64,000 nt of DNA from Acidaminococcaceae bacterium (GTDB taxonomy: Bacteria; Bacillota; Negativicutes; Acidaminococcales; Acidaminococcaceae), in assembly GCA_017405945.1 (NCBI GenBank), contig JAFQZL010000055.1, forward strand, positions 1-64,000. The letters are read 5' to 3'. The notes beneath the pieces were generated by a model. The model saw only the letters and a list, made by a program, of their open reading frames with translations. It did not search any database and was not told the origin of the DNA. Position numbers and translations under genes: made by a program. Positions 25,920 to 34,704 of the stretch are shown here, one piece after another. Within the stretch, counting starts at the first letter, position 1. Every line of letters begins with the position of its first letter.

Positions 25920-27243
25920 AAATGCTTTTTATGTGCTGCTGCCTGTGTTACTTGTAATTACAGCCGTTGCGTATATTATGTCCGAATACGATGTGATGCA
26001 TCCCTTCACGGTCGTTTCCGCAGTCATGACCATCAGCACTGCCGTAGCTATGCTGGGAATCCCTGAATGGCACTTTTATATGGGTATTGATGCGGTCCTT
26101 CTTATTACAATATCTGTATTGGTTTTTGGCGCAGCCAGCCTTTGGATCGATGCTGTTACAAAAAACAGGGCTGCAGTGAACAACGGAAAAAACCTTTGTA
26201 TTGGTCAATATTCTGTGGACCGTAAATACCTGTGTCTTTTTGCTGTTGTAATTATAGGTTTCACCTGTTTGCAGTTTCAGGAAACTTACAACATGGTTCA
26301 TAAAATCAGCAAAAGTATTACATACAGCAATTTCATGTATTTTGCAAGGCAGGGCATGGTTGCCGGCAAATTTAAATACGGGCGCTGGTTATCCTATGAA
26401 ATGGTGATTTTATTATCGTTATCCTGCAGCTGCCTTTTTGTGGCCCTTTCCAATTTTATCAGCTGCGCGGGACAAAACAGTGTAAAAGAAAGAATCCTTT
26501 TGAATATAAAATATCTTATTATTCCTGTTTTGTGCCTGCCTGCTTTTTTTCTGGAAACCGGAAGAGAAAATTTTTTAAATCTTCTTTTATTTACCATGGT
26601 TACCGCTGCGGTGCTGGTGCAAAAAAAGTATGGTTTCTCATTGCAAAGTAAATATACCGTTTTGCGGGTCGCTTCTTTTGCCTGTGCCGCGTTTTTAATC
26701 CTTTTCCTGTGTTTTGGTTTTATCAGGAGCCGGTCAGGGAATCCTGATTTTCTAAGAAGTCTTATTGCCTACATGGGTTCGCCGATTCCCGAGTTGTCCT
26801 ATTTCGTGGATACCCATGCCTTTCTGGAAAACCAATATATTGGGGGAACTACGTTGTTTGGCATATACAGCAATCTGAAGAGTCTGGGTTTTGCGCTTCC
26901 CAAACCGGTTTTATTTTTGGAATTCAGCTATATTCATCAGACTTTCGGTACAAATGTGTATACCATGCTTCGCCGCTATATTGCGGATTACGGATATGTG
27001 GGAACCTGTCTGATTATGGCAATTATGGGGATTGTGTATACTGCCGCATATAATTATATCCGGTTCTATGCAAAGTCATTCTGGCATATGATTGTATACG
27101 GATGTCTGGTCAGCCCGTTGTTTCTGGCCATGTATGATGAACGGTTTCTAATGTTTATCATCAACACAACTACGATCTACAAAATGGCGGTTATTTACCT
27201 GGTCTGCAGGCTGTTTATACGAAGGGAAGTAGCGCCATCCTGA
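25909..27243 (+). CDS. Wzy-like oligosaccharide repeat-unit polymerase
   Basis: A 444-residue membrane protein with roughly 11-12 hydrophobic segments. The LETGRENFLNLLL segment, the Arg-rich FIRSRSGNPDFLRSLIAYMG and the YMGSPIPELSYFVD loop resemble the oligosaccharide-repeat-unit polymerase (O-antigen polymerase) family. It should join repeat units at the periplasmic face of the membrane. It overlaps the Wzz-like gene, indicating co-translation. It is the last gene of the first glycan module. Confidence 0.75.
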   Translation: MVYENAFYVLLPVLLVITAVAYIMSEYDVMHPFTVVSAVMTISTAVAMLGIPEWHFYMGIDAVLLITISVLVFGAASLWIDAVTKNRAAVNNGKNLCIGQYSVDRKYLCLFAVVIIGFTCLQFQETYNMVHKISKSITYSNFMYFARQGMVAGKFKYGRWLSYEMVILLSLSCSCLFVALSNFISCAGQNSVKERILLNIKYLIIPVLCLPAFFLETGRENFLNLLLFTMVTAAVLVQKKYGFSLQSKYTVLRVASFACAAFLILFLCFGFIRSRSGNPDFLRSLIAYMGSPIPELSYFVDTHAFLENQYIGGTTLFGIYSNLKSLGFALPKPVLFLEFSYIHQTFGTNVYTMLRRYIADYGYVGTCLIMAIMGIVYTAAYNYIRFYAKSFWHMIVYGCLVSPLFLAMYDERFLMFIINTTTIYKMAVIYLVCRLFIRREVAPS

Positions 27244-27302
27244 ATACGTTTGTTTCGTTTGTCAGTATTTTCCCTATGCATATGTAAAGTTGTGTAAAAA
27301 TA

Positions 27303-27311
27303 TGATATAAT
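27303..27311 (+). promoter_or_regulatory. Extended -10 promoter of the amino-sugar module
   Basis: TGATATAAT: a TGn extension plus perfect TATAAT, 32 nt before the GTG start. No good -35 is present, as expected for extended -10 promoters. Near-identical elements occur at 29240 and 57875. Confidence 0.6.
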
Positions 27312-27342
27312 AACTATTACCATTATTTAAGGAGTATCTGCT

Positions 27343-29196
27343 GTGAGACGCTATATGCTGCCGTGCATCCTGCTGATGACGGATATCCTGATCATGATTA
27401 CTGCCTGCTGGCTTTCCGTGCTGATCCGGTTCTCCATCAACGAAGCGGGATATACCTTTTTCATGACGGCCATCATGGCCAACCTGCCGTTTTTTATCAC
27501 CATCCATCTGATATTTTTCGCCGTCTTTAATCTGTACAGCCGGGCCTGGCGGTATGCGGGCAAACGGGAGCTGCTGGCCATTATTGCGGCTAATGCCTGC
27601 GGCATTCTGGTCTCGTATTTTTTCATCCAAGTGCTGCCACTGCCGATTTTTACCGGACGGGGTATGTCCCGGGGCATTTTTGTTACCTGCTTCTTTATTG
27701 ATACCTTCTTTATGGCGGCCAGCCGTTATTTTGTGCAGTGGGCCAGCTACCGGGTGGACAAGGAAGACCGGGCGGGCAAACGGCTGCGGGTGCTGATCGT
27801 AGGCGCCGGGGACGCCGGGAATATCATCCTGCGGGACATCCTGCAGCGGGATAACCGGAAAGTGGTTGGGTTTGTGGATGACGACAAAGCCAAATGGGGC
27901 CAGATCATGAACGGCGTCAAGGTATACGGAGGCCGGCAGGATATTCCTATCCTGGTGAAAAAATTACGGATTGAAGAGGTCATCATCGCCATTCCATCCC
28001 TGGAAGCAGTGGCCATGGCGGATTTGGCGGAGATTTGCGCGTCCAGCGGGGCGGTGGTACAAATTCTGCCGGAATTTTTTACCAGCCTGGACGTAAAGGA
28101 TATCAACGTCCGGTCATTACGGCCATTGTCTATTGAAGACCTGCTGAACCGGGATCCGGTACGCATGAACATGAAGGAGATCGGCGGCTATATTACGGGG
28201 AAAACCGTGCTGGTCACCGGGGCGGGGGGCAGTATCGGCAGCGAAATCTGCCGGCAGGTATTACGGATGAACCCGACAAAACTGATTCTGCTGGGCCGGG
28301 GGGAAAACAGCATTTACGAAATCCACCGGGAACTGAGCGATACCGCGCCGAAAGGCGTGTTAGTGCCCTATATTATGAACATTACCAACCGGAAAGGAAT
28401 GGAACAGGTGTACCGGCAATACCACCCCCAGGTGGTGTTCCATGCGGCGGCCCATAAACATGTGCCGCTGATGGAAGCAGAACCGGAAGAGGCGGTGTTC
28501 AACAACGTGGCAGGAACGCTGAATACGGCGGAACTGGCTGGGCAGTACGGAGTAGAACGGTTTGTGCTGATCAGTACGGATAAGGCCGTGAACCCCACCA
28601 GCGTGATGGGGGCCACCAAGCGGGTGACAGAAAAAATCGGGCAGGCCCTGAACAAAAAATACGGCAACACCAAATACATGGCGGTACGGTTCGGCAACGT
28701 GCTTGGCAGTCGGGGCAGCGTGGTACCCCTGTTCAAAAAACAACTGGCCAAAGGTGGCCCGCTGACGGTAACCCACGAAGAGATGAAACGCTACTTTATG
28801 ACGATTCCGGAAGCCAGCCAGCTGGTGATTGAAGCCGGCAGTATGGGAGAGGGCGGCGAAGTGTTCGTGCTGGATATGGGCGAACCGGTGAAGATTATGG
28901 ATCTGGCCAAGAAGATGATCAGCCTGAGCGGCCTGGTGCTGGGTCAGGACATTGAAATTAAAGTGACCGGCCTGCGGCCCGGGGAAAAACTGTTTGAAGA
29001 ACTGATGACGGCGGAAGAAGGTACGGAAAAGACAAGCCACAAAAAGATTGCCAAAGCTATTCTGCACGACGAAGACCCAGATACCCTGTACCGGCAAATT
29101 GATACGTTGCGGTCCCTGAAGGATGAAAATGCGATTATCGGGCAATTAAAGACAATGATTCCCACCTATACGCCGAATCATTTTAAAGCAGAATAG
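27343..29196 (+). CDS. pglF: PglF/CapD-like UDP-N-acetylglucosamine 4,6-dehydratase
   Basis: A 617-residue membrane-bound nucleotide-sugar dehydratase. About four membrane segments fill residues 5-130; a first Rossmann fold follows (VLIVGAGDAGNIILRDIL, ~150-167) and the catalytic extended SDR domain starts at ~288 (VLVTGAGGSIGSEICRQ). FVLISTDKAVNPTSVMGATK, with the modified active site of 4,6-dehydratases, and VRFGNVLGSRGSVVPLFKKQ are diagnostic. It should make UDP-4-keto-6-deoxy-HexNAc, the substrate of the DegT aminotransferase at 29342. It has a GGAG ribosome site and an extended -10 promoter. More GC-rich than the genes after 30.6 kb. Confidence 0.9.
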   Translation: MRRYMLPCILLMTDILIMITACWLSVLIRFSINEAGYTFFMTAIMANLPFFITIHLIFFAVFNLYSRAWRYAGKRELLAIIAANACGILVSYFFIQVLPLPIFTGRGMSRGIFVTCFFIDTFFMAASRYFVQWASYRVDKEDRAGKRLRVLIVGAGDAGNIILRDILQRDNRKVVGFVDDDKAKWGQIMNGVKVYGGRQDIPILVKKLRIEEVIIAIPSLEAVAMADLAEICASSGAVVQILPEFFTSLDVKDINVRSLRPLSIEDLLNRDPVRMNMKEIGGYITGKTVLVTGAGGSIGSEICRQVLRMNPTKLILLGRGENSIYEIHRELSDTAPKGVLVPYIMNITNRKGMEQVYRQYHPQVVFHAAAHKHVPLMEAEPEEAVFNNVAGTLNTAELAGQYGVERFVLISTDKAVNPTSVMGATKRVTEKIGQALNKKYGNTKYMAVRFGNVLGSRGSVVPLFKKQLAKGGPLTVTHEEMKRYFMTIPEASQLVIEAGSMGEGGEVFVLDMGEPVKIMDLAKKMISLSGLVLGQDIEIKVTGLRPGEKLFEELMTAEEGTEKTSHKKIAKAILHDEDPDTLYRQIDTLRSLKDENAIIGQLKTMIPTYTPNHFKAE

Positions 29197-29239
29197 GTAA
29201 AGTAAAAATGCTGACAGGGTATGATTTAGCGCGATTTTA

Positions 29240-29248
29240 TGATATAAT
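29240..29248 (+). promoter_or_regulatory. Extended -10 promoter before the aminotransferase
   Basis: TGATATAAT again, about 90 nt before the chosen start codon at 29342. No clear -35 box. Confidence 0.5.
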
Positions 29249-29341
29249 AATACGATAAAAACTGTACAATAGTATTAAGTAGTTTAACGAAAGAAAGTGC
29301 AAAAACATTCGAGACTAAAACCAAGGGAGATGCCTAACAAC

Positions 29342-30646
29342 ATGAAACATGATTTTATCAACGATTCCCGTTTTGCCGGGATAAAACCGTTTGAAAAGAA
29401 AGTGTGGCTCTCATCGCCTACCATGCATGGGGACGAACAGCATTGGGTGGATGATGCCATTACAACGAATTGGGTTTCTACTGTAGGGGCCAATATCAAT
29501 GAAGTGGAACGAATGGCGGCGGAGAAAATCGGTCGTAAATATGCTGTGGCCCTTTCCTGCGGTACGGCAGCGCTGCACCTTGCGATTAAGCTGTGCGGGG
29601 AAAAATTGTATGGCCAGCCCAAGGTGGGTTACGGCGCACTGGAGGGGCACAAAGTCTTCTGTTCCGACATGACTTTTGACGCTACCGTGAACCCGGTAGC
29701 CTACGAAGGCGGGGAAGCGGTGTTCATTGACACGGAATACGATACCTGGAACATGGATCCGGTGGCTTTGGAGAAAGCTTTTGAAATCTATCCGGAAGTA
29801 AAACTTGTAGTAGTCGCTCATTTATACGGTACACCCGGCAAGATAGATGAAATCAAAGCGGTTTGCGATAAACACGGCGCCCTGATTGTAGAAGATGCAG
29901 CGGAATCTTTTGGCGCCACTTACAAAGGTGTGCAGACCGGCATGTTCGGCACGGAAAGTATCATTTCCTTTAATGGAAATAAGATTATCACCGGCAGTTC
30001 CGGCGGCATGTACCTGACTGACAGTGAAGAAGACGCCAATAAAATCCGTAAATGGAGTACCCAAAGCCGGGAAGACGCTGCCTGGTACCAACATGAAGAA
30101 ATGGGTTTTAACTACCGCATGAGCAACATTATTGCCGGCGTCGTGCGGGGGCAGTTCCCCTATCTGGAAGAACACATTGCCCAAAAGAAAGCCATTTATG
30201 AACGGTATAAAGAAGGTTTAAAGGATTTACCGGTAAAGATGAACCCTATCGACTTTGCCAACTCCGAACCGAACTACTGGCTGAGCTGCCTGATTATTGA
30301 TGAAGATGCCATGTGTCCGCATGTTCGTGGGGAAAAGGATGCGCTGTATGTAAGTGAACCGGGTAAGAGTTGCCCGACGGAAATTCTGGATGCCATTGCT
30401 GCCTTTAATGCGGAAGGCCGCCCAATCTGGAAGCCGATGCATATGCAACCAATATACCGCATGAATCCCTTTGTAACATGTAATGGTAACGGACGGGCGC
30501 GGAGCAATGCGTATATTAAGGAAACCGGTGCCATGGATGTTGGCGCGGATGTTTTCCAACGTGGATTGTGCCTGCCCAGCGATAATAAGATGGCACTAGA
30601 AGAGCAGGATATTATTATTGATATTATTCACAGGTGTTTTAAATAA
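29342..30646 (+). CDS. DegT/DnrJ/EryC1/StrS-family sugar aminotransferase
   Basis: A PLP-dependent nucleotide-sugar aminotransferase of about 434 residues. Seen: LSCGTAALHLAIKLCG, VVAHLYGTPGKIDEI, VEDAAESFGATYKG and the PLP-lysine segment SFNGNKIITGSSGGM. It should convert the 4-keto sugar made by the PglF-like enzyme into a 4-amino-6-deoxy sugar. The UDP-bacillosamine precursor or an AAT-galactose-type sugar are both possible; no N-acetyltransferase gene is nearby, so a free 4-amino group is plausible (inference). Starts at GTG 29297 and ATG 29330 are also open; ATG 29342 has AAGGGAG 12 nt upstream and gives the usual family N-terminus. Confidence 0.88.
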   Translation: MKHDFINDSRFAGIKPFEKKVWLSSPTMHGDEQHWVDDAITTNWVSTVGANINEVERMAAEKIGRKYAVALSCGTAALHLAIKLCGEKLYGQPKVGYGALEGHKVFCSDMTFDATVNPVAYEGGEAVFIDTEYDTWNMDPVALEKAFEIYPEVKLVVVAHLYGTPGKIDEIKAVCDKHGALIVEDAAESFGATYKGVQTGMFGTESIISFNGNKIITGSSGGMYLTDSEEDANKIRKWSTQSREDAAWYQHEEMGFNYRMSNIIAGVVRGQFPYLEEHIAQKKAIYERYKEGLKDLPVKMNPIDFANSEPNYWLSCLIIDEDAMCPHVRGEKDALYVSEPGKSCPTEILDAIAAFNAEGRPIWKPMHMQPIYRMNPFVTCNGNGRARSNAYIKETGAMDVGADVFQRGLCLPSDNKMALEEQDIIIDIIHRCFK

Positions 30647-31282
30647 ATGAAAAAGACACATAAGCCCTACGGGCCTTATGAAAAATATATCAAGCGGCCA
30701 CAGGATTTTTTGTGCGCACTGGCGGCGCTAATTGTCCTTAGTCCGGTGATGTTAATCACCGCATTACTTGTCAGAATAAAATTAGGAAGTCCAGTCTTGT
30801 TTTCACAGGATCGCCCCGGTATAGACGGAAAGATATTTAAACTTTATAAATTCCGAACAATGTTACCGCCAAAGGACGGAATTATTGATGCTTCTCAGGA
30901 TGCATTAAGACTTACGCCATTTGGACGCAAATTGCGGGGAACAAGTTTAGATGAATTGCCAGAGCTGCTCAATATAATTAAGGGCGATATGAGTGTAGTA
31001 GGACCTAGACCTCTGTTGGTTCAATATTTAGAACGTTATACCCCACGACAAGCGCGTAGGCATGAGGTTAGACCAGGGTTTACCGGACTAGCTCAGGTCC
31101 ATGGGCGTAATGCTATTTCCTGGGAGGAAAAGTTTAATTGGGATGTTAAGTATGTTGATAATATCACCTTTTTAGGTGATTGGAGAATTATATTTGATAC
31201 ACTCCGAATTGTACTGAAGCGGGAAGGAATAAGTTCAACTTCCAGTGTAACAATGGAAGAGTTTATGGGAACAAAGGAATAA
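30647..31282 (+). CDS. PglC-like initiating sugar-phosphate transferase
   Basis: A 211-residue short polyprenyl-phosphate sugar-1-phosphate transferase: one N-terminal membrane/re-entrant segment (residues ~20-45), then FKLYKFRTM, GTSLDELPELLNIIKGDMSV followed by VGPRPLLVQY. This is the PglC/WcaJ-core type without the extra membrane domain of WbaP. It likely loads the amino sugar produced by the two preceding enzymes onto undecaprenyl phosphate, starting a second repeat unit. The ATG is immediately after the aminotransferase stop codon, and AT content rises sharply within this gene. Confidence 0.88.
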   Translation: MKKTHKPYGPYEKYIKRPQDFLCALAALIVLSPVMLITALLVRIKLGSPVLFSQDRPGIDGKIFKLYKFRTMLPPKDGIIDASQDALRLTPFGRKLRGTSLDELPELLNIIKGDMSVVGPRPLLVQYLERYTPRQARRHEVRPGFTGLAQVHGRNAISWEEKFNWDVKYVDNITFLGDWRIIFDTLRIVLKREGISSTSSVTMEEFMGTKE

Positions 31283-31291
31283 AATTTATTC

Positions 31292-32905
31292 ATGAAAACA
31301 TTAAGAGTATTATTTACTGGTGTAGGCAGAAGAATAGAATTGTTACAGGCTTTTCGTAATGCTGCACTTGTACTAAACAAAGAGTTAAAAATATATGGCG
31401 CCGACATGGCAGGTACTGCACCTGCCTTGGCGTATTGTGACTTTACAAGAAAAGTAGTTGCAATGAAAGATGAAGAATACATTGATAACCTTCTTCAAAT
31501 TTGTGATGAAGATCATATTGATTTAGTTATCCCAACTATTGATACCGATCTTTTGGTTCTTTCAGAAAATAAAGAACGCTTTGAAGCGATTGGTACAAAG
31601 GTTTTAATTTCCACACCGGATATGGTACGTATCTGCAGAGATAAGAACAACACATCGCAGTTTTTTGTAGATTGTGGTCTTCATGCGCCGATGCCGAGTA
31701 ATGACTGGACACAATATAAAAGCGGATATCCGGCTTTTATTAAACCGAAAGACGGCAGCAGTTCTATTAACGCATTTAAAGTAGAAAACGAAAAAGAACT
31801 GGAAGTATATGCTTCACAAATTGAGAATTATATTGTCCAACCTTTTGTGGAAGGAAAAGAATATACCATTGATATTTTCTGCGATTTTGATGGTAAGCCG
31901 ATTTCCATTGTACCCAGGGAACGTATGCAGATTCGGGCTGGAGAGGTTTTAAAAACCTGCATTACTATGGATGCGGTAATGATTGAGGAAGCAAAGAAAC
32001 TTTGTACAAAGTTTAAACCTTGTGGGCCTATGACGGTACAGTGTATTAGGGATGTGCATACAGGTAGAGACTATTTTATAGAAATCAATCCCCGTTTTGG
32101 GGGTGGAGCCCCTCTTTCCATGAAAGCGGGAGCGAGAAGTGCAGAAGCTATTCTGAAGCTACTAGATGGCGAAGATGTGGCTTATTGCAAGGATATAGCT
32201 AATGGTGCAATTTACAGTCGATTTGATCAGTCCGTTTGTATTAAAGAAGGAAAGAACCAAATCAAAGGGGTGATTTTTGATTTGGACGATACACTATATT
32301 CTGAAAAAGAATATGTGAAATCTGGCTTCAGAGCAGTTTCAAATTATCTTGGCGGTGGGTATGAAGAACAATTGTGGAAGTTTTTTGAAGAGGAAAAACC
32401 TGCTATTGATGAATTGTTGAAAGAGATAGGACGTGAATCTGAAAAAGAAACAGTACTTGCGCTTTATCGAAGCCATAAGCCAAGCATTCACCTCTATAAT
32501 GGGGTAGTCAATCTTTTAAACGAGCTACATAATAAAAGAATTAAGGTCGGTATCATTACGGATGGCAGACCTGAAGGGCAGCGGAATAAAATAGACACAT
32601 TAGGGCTTGATGGGCTAGTGGATGACATCATTATCACCGATGAGTTAGGTGGCGTACAGTTTAGAAAGCCTTGTGATATTGCATTTAGAATTATTCAGAC
32701 ACGTTGGAAATTGCCTGCTTCACAGATGGTATATGTAGGTGATAACCTGATAAAGGATTTTCAGGCACCGCAGCAGCTGGGAATGAAGAGTGTGTGGTTA
32801 TATGCTGAAGAAGGAATCTATTCGCATTATAATGCAAATGTCTTATTTAGATGGGTAATAATAAAATCAATCAAAGAATTAAATGACTTTTTGCTTGTAG
32901 AATAA
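31292..32905 (+). CDS. ATP-grasp ligase fused to a HAD-family hydrolase
   Basis: A 537-residue two-domain protein. Residues 1-~320 form an ATP-grasp unit of the carbamoyl-phosphate-synthase-like type: VLFTGVGRRIELLQAF start, FIKPKDGSSSINAF (ATP lid), VQPFVEGKEYTID and the metal site FIEINPRFGGGAPLS. Residues ~325-537 form a HAD phosphatase: GVIFDLDDTLYSEKE (motif I, residues ~327-339), KVGIITDGRPEGQRNK and VYVGDNLIKDFQAPQQLGM (motif IV). ATP-grasp proteins in glycan loci are suspected to join amino acids or amines to sugars; the HAD domain could release phosphate from the product or substrate. The reaction is unknown. It starts 9 nt after the PglC-like gene. Confidence 0.82.
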   Translation: MKTLRVLFTGVGRRIELLQAFRNAALVLNKELKIYGADMAGTAPALAYCDFTRKVVAMKDEEYIDNLLQICDEDHIDLVIPTIDTDLLVLSENKERFEAIGTKVLISTPDMVRICRDKNNTSQFFVDCGLHAPMPSNDWTQYKSGYPAFIKPKDGSSSINAFKVENEKELEVYASQIENYIVQPFVEGKEYTIDIFCDFDGKPISIVPRERMQIRAGEVLKTCITMDAVMIEEAKKLCTKFKPCGPMTVQCIRDVHTGRDYFIEINPRFGGGAPLSMKAGARSAEAILKLLDGEDVAYCKDIANGAIYSRFDQSVCIKEGKNQIKGVIFDLDDTLYSEKEYVKSGFRAVSNYLGGGYEEQLWKFFEEEKPAIDELLKEIGRESEKETVLALYRSHKPSIHLYNGVVNLLNELHNKRIKVGIITDGRPEGQRNKIDTLGLDGLVDDIIITDELGGVQFRKPCDIAFRIIQTRWKLPASQMVYVGDNLIKDFQAPQQLGMKSVWLYAEEGIYSHYNANVLFRWVIIKSIKELNDFLLVE

Positions 32906-32957
32906 ATTGGTTTCTAAAATATTGGGTTGTTTGAGTCTTTTTATCGTGGTGATTAGA

Positions 32958-33824
32958 ATGATAGATTTAGAAAAATATAAAAAAAAACAGTTGGAAATTT
33001 TACACGAATTAGACAGGGTTTGCAAAGAATACCATATTAATTATTACTTGGCCTATGGAAGTTGTTTGGGTGCTGTAAGGCATAAAGGATTTATACCATG
33101 GGATGATGATATTGACGTTGTTGTAACAGCCGAAGGTATGGATCGTCTACTTGGTGTTAAAGATTCATTTGGTGCCAAATACTTTCTTCAATGTAGAGAT
33201 ACCGATAAGAATTGGTCAATCATGAGTTGTTCACTAAGAGACTCCACAACTGCTTGCTTCGTGGAGGAAGAAGGTACCAAAGATACAAATCATGGAATAA
33301 AAGTAGATATTTACGTTTTATATCCCTATCCAGACAATCCCGTATTAGCACATAAGTTGATACTTGATTCATATATGTTGCGGCTCCTTTATATGAAATC
33401 ATGTAATGAATTGCCACGAAACCATGGCAAGTTGGCGAAGATAAGTTCGTGGCTTTTGACAAATTTGTATTCTGATAAAACTGCGGCTAAAACGATTAAG
33501 CGCATTGAAAACAGACTTAAAAATAACGGTGGTACCAAGTACTATTCTGTATTTTTTGGAAATGATGTTACTCTGTTTACCAGCTTAAAGTTCCCTGTTG
33601 AAATGTTTAAAGAACCTAAGTATCTACCATTTGAAGATTTTATGGCACCATGTCCAAGCAATCCAGAGTTAATGTGTAAAATATGTTATGGTGACTCGTA
33701 TATGGAATATCCGCCTGTAGAAAAACGAGTTTCAACACATGGTATTATTTATTTGAATTGTGATGAACCATATACTAATTTTGAAGGGTTATATTATTTT
33801 AAAGATAAAAAAACTAGAGATTAG
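32958..33824 (+). CDS. licD: LicD-family phosphotransferase (first of two)
   Basis: A LicD-type nucleotidyltransferase-fold protein of about 288 residues. The signature INYYLAYGSCLGAVRHKGFI followed by PWDDDIDVVV contains the metal-binding DDDID. LicD enzymes transfer phosphocholine (or a related head group) from a CDP donor to a sugar in teichoic acid or LPS; LicA, LicB and LicC homologues for making such a donor are at 54.4-57.7 kb. The frame extends to TTG 32907, but ATG 32958 matches the family start (MIDLEKYKKKQLEIL). It is followed by a second, different LicD. Confidence 0.85.
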   Translation: MIDLEKYKKKQLEILHELDRVCKEYHINYYLAYGSCLGAVRHKGFIPWDDDIDVVVTAEGMDRLLGVKDSFGAKYFLQCRDTDKNWSIMSCSLRDSTTACFVEEEGTKDTNHGIKVDIYVLYPYPDNPVLAHKLILDSYMLRLLYMKSCNELPRNHGKLAKISSWLLTNLYSDKTAAKTIKRIENRLKNNGGTKYYSVFFGNDVTLFTSLKFPVEMFKEPKYLPFEDFMAPCPSNPELMCKICYGDSYMEYPPVEKRVSTHGIIYLNCDEPYTNFEGLYYFKDKKTRD

Positions 33825-33833
33825 GTGCTGTAT

Positions 33834-34658
33834 ATGAATGTATATTATACCGATTTAAAAGAGTTAAGTTTGGACGAGATACACGATAGCCTTCGTGAAA
33901 TGTTACAAAAAATTAATTCTGTTTGTGATAAACATGGGATCATATACTTTCTTTCTGGTGGAACTGCCATAGGTGCAATAAGGGAAAAAGGTTTTATTCC
34001 CTGGGATGATGATCTTGATATTATGCTTCCCAGGCGCCACTATGAAAAGCTGATTACAATTCTTGAACAAGAAAAAGGCGGTTTTTTTAAAGTATATTCA
34101 CTTCGTGATCACTCTTGGAACAGACCTTACAGTTGCCTTGTTGATGAACGAACAATTGGAAAGCATGAACTGGTAGATTACTCACATCTTGGTGTTACGC
34201 TCGATATATTTCCTATGGATGGGTTGCCTTCTTCTCCTTCAAGGGCGCGCAATTATTACAGATTGTTACGCCTCAAATATGCTTTATATTATTCTGCTTT
34301 AAAAGTTAGTTATGGGCCACAGGAAAAATTGATATTCTTAAAAAAACTCATTGCAGTTGTTACTAAAAAAATAGGTGCACATCCTATTTGCATGCATATT
34401 GATAATACAGCTAAGAAATGCTCATATGATAAGAGCGAATATGTAGGTTGTTCGGTATTGATTCATTTTATGGAAAAAGAGAGATTTAAAAAAGAATGGT
34501 TCGAAAAGCAATTATTTGTACCATTTGAAGGAGAAAAATATCCGGTCATGAATGGTTATGATGAATACTTAACTACCCTATATGGTAATTATATGAAAAG
34601 GCCGGAGCAAGAGGGAAATCCGGATCATCATACGAAATATTATTGGAAGTACAAGTAA
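33834..34658 (+). CDS. licD: LicD-family phosphotransferase (second of two)
   Basis: A 274-residue LicD protein: IIYFLSGGTAIGAIREKGFI followed by PWDDDLDIMLPRRHYEKL, again with DDD-D metal residues. It differs clearly from its neighbour, so the two are diverged paralogues rather than a recent duplication and may modify different sugars or use different head groups. AGGTG at 33823-33827, overlapping the previous stop codon, sits six bases before ATG 33834, which is preferred over GTG 33825. Confidence 0.85.
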   Translation: MNVYYTDLKELSLDEIHDSLREMLQKINSVCDKHGIIYFLSGGTAIGAIREKGFIPWDDDLDIMLPRRHYEKLITILEQEKGGFFKVYSLRDHSWNRPYSCLVDERTIGKHELVDYSHLGVTLDIFPMDGLPSSPSRARNYYRLLRLKYALYYSALKVSYGPQEKLIFLKKLIAVVTKKIGAHPICMHIDNTAKKCSYDKSEYVGCSVLIHFMEKERFKKEWFEKQLFVPFEGEKYPVMNGYDEYLTTLYGNYMKRPEQEGNPDHHTKYYWKYK

Positions 34659-34704
34659 TATTTTTTTAGTAATATTAAGTAGGAGATAAAGCTTTTAAGA
34701 CACT

